The position numbers were made by a program, and so were the translations under genes. Below, one piece after another: positions 6,553-10,144 of a stretch of DNA of 10,144 nt. Source of the stretch: Microcaldota archaeon (lineage in GTDB: Archaea > Micrarchaeota > Micrarchaeia > Micrarchaeales > Micrarchaeaceae). Within the stretch, counting starts at the first letter, position 1. Each line of letters opens with the position of its first letter. Under the pieces are notes generated by a model. It saw only the letters and a list, made by a program, of their open reading frames with translations, did no database searches and had not been told where the DNA came from. The stretch is from assembly GCA_021806185.1 (NCBI GenBank), contig JAJZXZ010000011.1, positions 1 to 10,144 on the forward strand, given 5' to 3'.

Positions 6553-7782
6553 CTATTCCTGGCTAAGAGCCACAATCGTGCTCACGAGATTGTCGGCGAA
6601 CTCCTTGGTGCCAAGCGGTCTGGCGCCCATGAACCTTGCTATGTCGTTCGTGACCTTCCTCTGCTCTACAGCCGCATTGACAGCCCTGCTTACAAGCTCA
6701 GCAGCCTCGCTCCACCCGATGTGAATGAGCATAAGCTCTCCCGCCTTTATCACCCCCATAGGGTTAGCAACGTTCTTGCCTGCGTATTTCGGCGCGGTTC
6801 CGTGCACAGCCTCGAACACGCCTCCGAAGTCGCCTATGTTCGCTCCTCCAAGAACGCCTATGTTCCCTACCAGTGCGCCAGCTGCATCAGAAATGTAGTC
6901 TCCGTCAAGGTTCGGAGCGAGTATGATGTCGTAGCTCTCCGGCCTTGTTATTATCTGCTGGAACATGTTGTCTGCTATCCTATCGTTTATGAGTATCTTG
7001 CCCTGAGGCACCGCACCGCCAAGCGCGTTAGCCTCCTCCTCAGTCATGAAGCTTCCTTGAAACTCACTTTTGGCCACCTCGTAGCACCACTCCCGGAATG
7101 CACCCTCCGTGTATTTCATTATGTTGCCTTTGTGCATTATAGTGACTGACCTGCGCTTATTCGCAATGGCGTATTTGAGCGCCATCCTTGCTATTCGCAC
7201 GGTCTTGCCCTTTCCGATAGGCTTTATCCCAATTCCAGCATCAGGGTCTATGCTCACGTTCAGGTTGTCCTTAAGCAGCTTCCTTAACGTATCCGCCTCT
7301 TTGCTGTTGTACGGCCACTCTATGCCCGTGTAAAGGTCATCGGTATTCTCCCTGAACACTACCATGTCTATCTTCTCCGGGTTCCTGAGAGGGCTGTCCA
7401 ATCCCTTTATGTACTTGACAGGCCTTATGTTGGCGTAGAGGTCTAGAAGGATGCGCATGCGCACGTTCAGAGACCTAAAGCCCTTCCCTACCGGTGTGGT
7501 AAGAGGGCCCTTCAACACGAACCTGTATTCCTTCAGCGCGTTGGCGGTGCTCTCCGGGAACCTCTCACCGAGCTCCTTCTCCGCCTGGTCTCCGGCAGGG
7601 ACATCCATCCATGCTATCCGCCTTTTTCCAGAGTAAGCCTTGGATACAGCCGCATCTATCACGCTTATCGCAGCGGACGTTATCTCGGGGCCTATGCCGT
7701 CCCCGTTTATCCTGAGTATTATCGGGTTGTCCGGCACGGCAAGCCTGCCGCCATCGAGCGTTATCTTGCCCCCATCAGCCAT
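6553..7782 (-). CDS. icd: Isocitrate dehydrogenase, NADP-type (type I, Icd-like)
   Basis: The 409-aa enzyme should oxidatively decarboxylate isocitrate to 2-oxoglutarate in the cytosolic TCA cycle. Visible landmarks are INGDGIGPEI (25-34), SLNVRMRILLDLYANIRPVK (104-123), FRENTDDLYTGIEW, IMHKGNIMKYTEGAF with catalytic Lys218, Tyr151, and metal-binding Asp271, Asp295 and Asp299 (IADNM, LDGDYISDA). HGTAPKYAGK carries Lys332-Tyr333, which match the E. coli NADP-binding Lys344-Tyr345. Arg383 matches Arg395, while Tyr391 is replaced by Asn379. NADP preference is therefore likely but not fully conserved. Ser104 corresponds to the serine phosphorylated in E. coli Icd, but no kinase is nearby. The ATG at 7782 is about 26 bases after a TATA box and has no ribosome-binding site, pointing to a leaderless transcript. 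Carbamate kinase follows 5 bases after the stop. Family identity is secure. Confidence 0.96.
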   Translation of the reverse strand: MADGGKITLDGGRLAVPDNPIILRINGDGIGPEITSAAISVIDAAVSKAYSGKRRIAWMDVPAGDQAEKELGERFPESTANALKEYRFVLKGPLTTPVGKGFRSLNVRMRILLDLYANIRPVKYIKGLDSPLRNPEKIDMVVFRENTDDLYTGIEWPYNSKEADTLRKLLKDNLNVSIDPDAGIGIKPIGKGKTVRIARMALKYAIANKRRSVTIMHKGNIMKYTEGAFREWCYEVAKSEFQGSFMTEEEANALGGAVPQGKILINDRIADNMFQQIITRPESYDIILAPNLDGDYISDAAGALVGNIGVLGGANIGDFGGVFEAVHGTAPKYAGKNVANPMGVIKAGELMLIHIGWSEAAELVSRAVNAAVEQRKVTNDIARFMGARPLGTKEFADNLVSTIVALSQE

Positions 7783-7799
7783 AATGTGTTTCTGTGATA

Positions 7800-7837
7800 A
7801 AAGGTTAAATAGTTATGGCGCTGCGCGAAAGGTTAAA
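7800..7837. repeat. Direct repeat AAAGGTTAAA in the divergent promoter
   Basis: AAAGGTTAAA occurs at 7800-7809 and again at 7828-7837, 28 bases apart, in the short gap between icd and the prolyl-tRNA synthetase gene. Each copy overlaps one of the two opposing TATA boxes. It may simply reflect similar core promoters, or it may be a paired regulator site. Confidence 0.55.
7805..7811 (-). promoter_or_regulatory. TATA box for icd
   Basis: On the minus strand the site reads TATTTAA, centred about 26 bases before the icd ATG. That spacing puts transcription start at or next to the A of the ATG, predicting a leaderless mRNA. The site is immediately followed by CCTTTTATCAC on the minus strand. Confidence 0.5.
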
Positions 7838-7838
7838 A
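7825..7838 (+). promoter_or_regulatory. BRE/TATA element for prolyl-tRNA synthetase
   Basis: CGAAAGGTTAAAAG has a BRE-like CGAAA next to an A/T-rich box. A start about 26 bases downstream (near 7858-7860) would leave a leader of about 10 bases before the ATG pair at 7868/7871 and would exclude the in-frame ATG at 7853. Confidence 0.4.
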
Positions 7839-7870
7839 GCCATGTAATTCTAATGATAAGAAGCGGTATG

Positions 7871-9334
7871 ATGGCAAAGAATGACGATAAGGGGAGCAAG
7901 GAAGGCATTACTGTGAAGAAGGAGGAGAACTTCTCAGAGTGGTACACCCAGATAATAAGCAAGTCTGAGTTCGTTGACTATACTGCAGTGTCTGGCGCAC
8001 TTGCATTCAGGCCTGATGGCTACTTCGTATGGGAAACCATACAAAGGGCGATGGATGAGATGTTCAAGGCTGTAGGCATAATGAACGTCTACTTCCCGCT
8101 TTTCATACCAGAGAAGCTGCTCAATAAGGAGAAAGAGCATGTCGAGGGGTTCAACCCCGAGGTTGCATGGGTTACGCATACCGGCAGTTCAAAGCTTGAT
8201 GAGCGCCTTGCGGTAAGGCCTACGTCGGAAACGATAATGTATGAAAGCTACTCAAAGTGGATCAGGTCGTGGCGTGACCTTCCAGTAAGGTACAACCAGT
8301 GGAACAACGTCGTGAGGTGGGAATTCAAGCACCCTACGCCATTGCTGCGGAGCAGGGAGTTCCTATGGAATGAAGGTCACACTGCGTTTGCCACGAAGGC
8401 TGAGGCCGACGCCGAGCGTGATGTGGTACTTGGCATATACAACAGGGTGCTTAAGGAGTATCTGGCCCTGCCTGGAATCACAGGAAGAAAAAGCGATACG
8501 GAGAAGTTCGCCGGCGCAGAGGCTACAAACAGCATAGAGCACATGCTTCCGGATGGCGCATCTGTGCAGGGGCCCGATTTCCACAGCGATGGCCAGAGGT
8601 TCGCCAAGGCGTTCGATATAAAATTCTTAGACAAGGACGGCAAGACGGAATACGTCTTCCAGAACACGTTCGGCTTCTCCACAAGGGAGCTCGGGGTGAT
8701 GTTGGCGGTGCATGGAGATGACAAAGGGCTTGTCATACCACCGAAGCTGGCAAGAATCCAGGTCGTGGTAGTGCCGATATACAACAATGACACCAAGGAC
8801 ATGGTGATCAAGGCGGCGCATGAGCTATCCAAGAAGGTAGCCCAGATCGCAAGAACATTTGTGGATGACAACGACGCGTATTCCCCAGGCTGGAAATTCC
8901 ATGAGTGGGAGCTGAAAGGAGTGCCGATAAGGATAGAGATCGGCGAACGCGACATAAAGGCCGAAAAGGTAGTCATTTACAGGAGGGACACGTACAAGAA
9001 GCAGGACATAAAGATTAAGGAGCTGCCAAAAGCGGTAGAAGCGCTGCTAACGGATGTGCAGGACAGCCTTTACAAGAAGGCCTTGAAGGCGCTCGAGGCT
9101 AGCATACACGAGGTTAATACGTATCCTGAACTTAAGAAGATTGTCGGTGGGTCTGGTGGGTTCGCGCAGGCGCCATGGTGTGGCTCGCTGAAATGCGAGG
9201 CGAAGGTAAAGTCCGAGACTAAGGCAAAGATAACCAATATGCCATTTGATGCGCAAGCTAAGGCGAGGGGTAAAAAGTGCGTCGTATGCGGCGAGGATGC
9301 TAAGCACATAGCCAACTTTGCGAAATCCTATTAA
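7871..9334 (+). CDS. proS: Prolyl-tRNA synthetase, archaeal/eukaryotic type
   Basis: This class II synthetase charges tRNA-Pro with proline. Numbering from ATG 7871 (487 aa), RPTSETIMY (116-124) is the proline-site TSE motif. RWEFKHPTPLLRSREFLWNE (149-168), continuing GHTAF, is motif 2. GFSTRELG with Arg272, then AVHGDDKGLVIPP, leads to motif 3. An anticodon-binding domain spans about 295-400. The C-terminal zinc domain has Cys437, Cys442, Cys470 and Cys473, and the protein ends in FAKSY; a terminal Tyr is typical of this archaeal/eukaryotic class. The large editing insertion of bacterial ProS is absent. In-frame ATGs also occur at 7868 and 7853, and the frame stays open back to 7640 over the icd gene. 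I prefer 7868/7871 because the predicted transcription start lies after 7853 and family similarity starts near EENFSEWY. It is divergent from icd and followed by tRNA-Gln. Confidence 0.97.
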   Translation: MAKNDDKGSKEGITVKKEENFSEWYTQIISKSEFVDYTAVSGALAFRPDGYFVWETIQRAMDEMFKAVGIMNVYFPLFIPEKLLNKEKEHVEGFNPEVAWVTHTGSSKLDERLAVRPTSETIMYESYSKWIRSWRDLPVRYNQWNNVVRWEFKHPTPLLRSREFLWNEGHTAFATKAEADAERDVVLGIYNRVLKEYLALPGITGRKSDTEKFAGAEATNSIEHMLPDGASVQGPDFHSDGQRFAKAFDIKFLDKDGKTEYVFQNTFGFSTRELGVMLAVHGDDKGLVIPPKLARIQVVVVPIYNNDTKDMVIKAAHELSKKVAQIARTFVDDNDAYSPGWKFHEWELKGVPIRIEIGERDIKAEKVVIYRRDTYKKQDIKIKELPKAVEALLTDVQDSLYKKALKALEASIHEVNTYPELKKIVGGSGGFAQAPWCGSLKCEAKVKSETKAKITNMPFDAQAKARGKKCVVCGEDAKHIANFAKSY

Positions 9335-9336
9335 AT
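9329..9336 (+). promoter_or_regulatory. Possible TATA box for tRNA-Gln
   Basis: TATTAAAT lies across the proS stop codon and its centre is about 27 bases before the first base of the tRNA. Spacing fits an independent archaeal promoter, but the site partly consists of coding sequence, so confidence is low. Confidence 0.35.
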
Positions 9337-9358
9337 CTGGGATGCTACTCAATAGTGC

Positions 9359-9431
9359 AGCCCCTTCGTCTAGCGGCCAAGGACCGCGGGCTTTGGACCC
9401 GTGTACATCGGTTCGAATCCGATAGGGGCTA
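9359..9431 (+). tRNA. tRNA-Gln (anticodon TTG)
   Basis: A full cloverleaf folds by hand. The acceptor stem is AGCCCCT (9359-9365) with AGGGGCT (9424-9430). The D stem is GTCT/GGAC. The anticodon stem is GCGGG/CCCGT with loop CTTTGGA, giving anticodon TTG at 9393-9395. A four-base variable region follows, then the T stem ATCGG/CCGAT with loop TTCGAAT. The discriminator is A9431. CCA is not encoded and no intron is seen. The A1-U72 pair is the archaeal tRNA-Gln feature used by the GatDE amidotransferase, which makes Gln-tRNA from Glu-tRNA. Confidence 0.95.
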
Positions 9432-9441
9432 AGTATAAATA
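9432..9441 (+). promoter_or_regulatory. TATA box for the 9473 ORF
   Basis: AGTATAAATA directly follows the tRNA discriminator base. A start about 26 bases downstream (near 9463) would precede GTGAT at 9465-9469, which is complementary to the usual archaeal 16S rRNA 3' end, and the GTG codon at 9473. Confidence 0.5.
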
Positions 9442-9472
9442 TCTGGTTGCATGAGGCTAGTAGTGTGATTCT

Positions 9473-10030
9473 GTGGGATCTGCATCGAGGCAACTGGGTA
9501 TAGACGGCAAAGCAGGTCTACCGGATAATGCAATCGAATTAGGGGCAAAGTTCGTTCTGAAGGAAGTTTCTGATGGCGTGGTGCGATACCGTGCATTTCC
9601 AGGCGACAGGTTTACCGCTATGGAGCTAGAGGTCAACCCAGAGAAAAAGAGCGTTACCGTAATAGGTAAAATATACTTTCCAGATGGTTTTAGCAGAGAG
9701 CAGGCTGAGGATATAACAACCTCAATAATTCGAAATGCCAACACACCACATTCCACACCTCCATACGATATTGCTACAGACACCGTCATTGACCTACCGC
9801 CATCCGTTGTAACGATAAGCATTTCTTCTGATGGTACAACCGACGATGGTACAACCGATGATGATACCGTATCCGCGATGGTTAGGTACACCAATGTATC
9901 ACTCACAAGGGTGGGCTGGGAGATATGGGACAGGTCGGTGCTTAGAAAGGAGGAGTTTTCCGGATCCCATACTTTGCTCACACATGCGGCGAGCATGCTT
10001 AGACTTTATGGCAGGAGCTCTCATCCGTAG
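9473..10030 (+). CDS. Unrecognised protein, 185 aa, GTG start
   Basis: I do not recognise this family. The GTG at 9473 is chosen because a TATA box sits about 36 bases upstream and a partial ribosome-binding match (GTGAT) ends 3 bases before it; the ATG at 9451 is out of frame. The N-terminal half alternates charged strand-like stretches (AKFVLKEV, GVVRYRAFPG, FTAMELEV, SVTVIGKIYF), suggesting a small beta-rich domain. EQAEDITTSIIRN (about 75-87) looks helical. A low-complexity acidic linker, SDGTTDDGTTDDDT, lies near 118-131 and leads into VRYTNVSLTRVGWEIWDRS and a short helical tail. No signal peptide, membrane segment, metal motif or catalytic motif is visible. Wobble positions look more A/T-rich than in proS or acnA, judged by eye only. 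It may be a lineage-specific gene; an overlapping antisense frame is considered less likely. Confidence 0.6.
   Translation: MGSASRQLGIDGKAGLPDNAIELGAKFVLKEVSDGVVRYRAFPGDRFTAMELEVNPEKKSVTVIGKIYFPDGFSREQAEDITTSIIRNANTPHSTPPYDIATDTVIDLPPSVVTISISSDGTTDDGTTDDDTVSAMVRYTNVSLTRVGWEIWDRSVLRKEEFSGSHTLLTHAASMLRLYGRSSHP
9830..9859 (+). repeat. Two-copy 15-bp tandem repeat within the 9473 ORF
   Basis: GATGGTACAACCGAC (9830-9844) is followed directly by GATGGTACAACCGAT (9845-9859), differing only in the last base. It is in frame and duplicates the peptide DGTTD, so it probably arose by slippage inside an acidic linker. Confidence 0.85.
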
Positions 10031-10096
10031 CGTAGGGGCAACAGCATAGAGCCAGCGAGAGCGTAGACGGAAAAGCAAACTCCATGGCGAGACTAG

Positions 10097-10106
10097 GTAT
10101 AAATAT
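10097..10106 (+). promoter_or_regulatory. TATA box for a gene leaving the window
   Basis: GTATAAATAT is the same core sequence as the box after tRNA-Gln. It follows about 65 bases with no recognisable gene after the 9473 ORF stop. Predicted transcription start is near 10126-10130. Confidence 0.5.
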
Positions 10107-10124
10107 TACAAAAGACTACAAAAG
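10107..10124 (+). repeat. Direct repeat TACAAAAG between TATA box and start
   Basis: TACAAAAG occurs at 10107-10114 and 10117-10124, a 10-base period equal to about one helical turn, between the TATA box and the predicted transcription start. It could be a regulator half-site pair or chance. Confidence 0.4.
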
Positions 10125-10125
10125 C

Positions 10126-10144
10126 GTGGCTTCACGGCGGTTTG
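10126..10144 (+). CDS. Possible leaderless gene start (3' partial)
   Basis: A GTG at 10126 lies about 24-26 bases after the TATA-box centre, where a leaderless start would fall, and reads MASRRF to the window edge. Only six codons are visible, so this rests on promoter spacing alone. An RNA gene starting here is an alternative. Confidence 0.25.

Noticed and set aside
6547..7149. Plus-strand open frame of 200 codons starting at the end of icd
   Set aside because: It is antisense to conserved isocitrate dehydrogenase sequence with no family resemblance or promoter.
7640..7870. Upstream extension of the proS frame
   Set aside because: It runs antisense through the N-terminus of icd and has no synthetase similarity; promoter spacing supports a start at 7868/7871.
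8377..8976. Minus-strand open frame of 199 codons inside proS
   Set aside because: It lies wholly antisense to strongly conserved synthetase motifs and has Ser-rich shadow composition.
9457..9996. Minus-strand open frame of 179 codons opposite the 9473 ORF
   Set aside because: It is very Ser/Thr-rich in the way of an antisense shadow, and the plus-strand reading has a well-spaced TATA box and a plausible start. I saw no comparable promoter for it.
1..10144. CRISPR arrays, rRNA genes, toxin-antitoxin or defence clusters
   Set aside because: No regularly spaced repeats, rRNA segments or recognisable defence proteins were seen; the only RNA gene is tRNA-Gln.

Overview
The window reads as archaeal. 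The prolyl-tRNA synthetase is the archaeal/eukaryotic type with a zinc-binding tail ending in Tyr. The tRNA-Gln carries the archaeal A1-U72 first pair and no encoded CCA. Several genes start at, or about 10 nt after, the point expected from a TATA-like box (TATAAATAT, TTTAAATA), as in leaderless or short-leader archaeal transcription. Arg AGG/AGA and Ile ATA codons are common. Bacterial-like TCA-cycle enzymes (malate dehydrogenase, AcnA-type aconitase, Icd-type isocitrate dehydrogenase) in a compact genome with tiny intergenic gaps would suit an acidophilic ARMAN/Micrarchaeota-type archaeon. That lineage call is inference and was not tested.

Layout. (1) Positions 1-4582, plus strand, form one tight run: the end of a malate/lactate dehydrogenase, a 930-aa aconitase, a threonine-synthase-like PLP enzyme with an N-terminal zinc ribbon, and an unrecognised acidic protein that starts on the stop codon of the PLP enzyme. 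(2) A convergent minus-strand gene at 4566-5135 encodes an orphan protein with a ParB/sulfiredoxin-like 'NGNHRVAA' motif and has its own TATA box. (3) Positions 5190-5631 hold a remnant of an IS200/IS605-type element: a CCGCC/GGCGG hairpin, a strong TATA box, and the first ~100 residues of TnpB, cut off at the end of the next gene. (4) Minus strand 5624-7782 is a two-gene operon of NADP-type isocitrate dehydrogenase followed by carbamate kinase. (5) A short divergent promoter region at 7783-7870 contains a repeated AAAGGTTAAA motif. (6) Plus strand 7871-10144 carries prolyl-tRNA synthetase, tRNA-Gln(TTG), an unrecognised 185-aa acidic ORF with a short tandem repeat, and a final TATA box that probably serves a gene leaving the window.

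Together, aconitase and isocitrate dehydrogenase make citrate to 2-oxoglutarate, and malate dehydrogenase supplies oxaloacetate. Most of the oxidative TCA arm is therefore encoded within 8 kb, but on opposite strands and separated by a transposon scar. Carbamate kinase adds a possible ATP-yielding or carbamoyl-phosphate step co-transcribed with isocitrate dehydrogenase. I saw no CRISPR array, toxin-antitoxin pair or recognised defence system. The least explained parts are the three unrecognised proteins and the TnpB scar.
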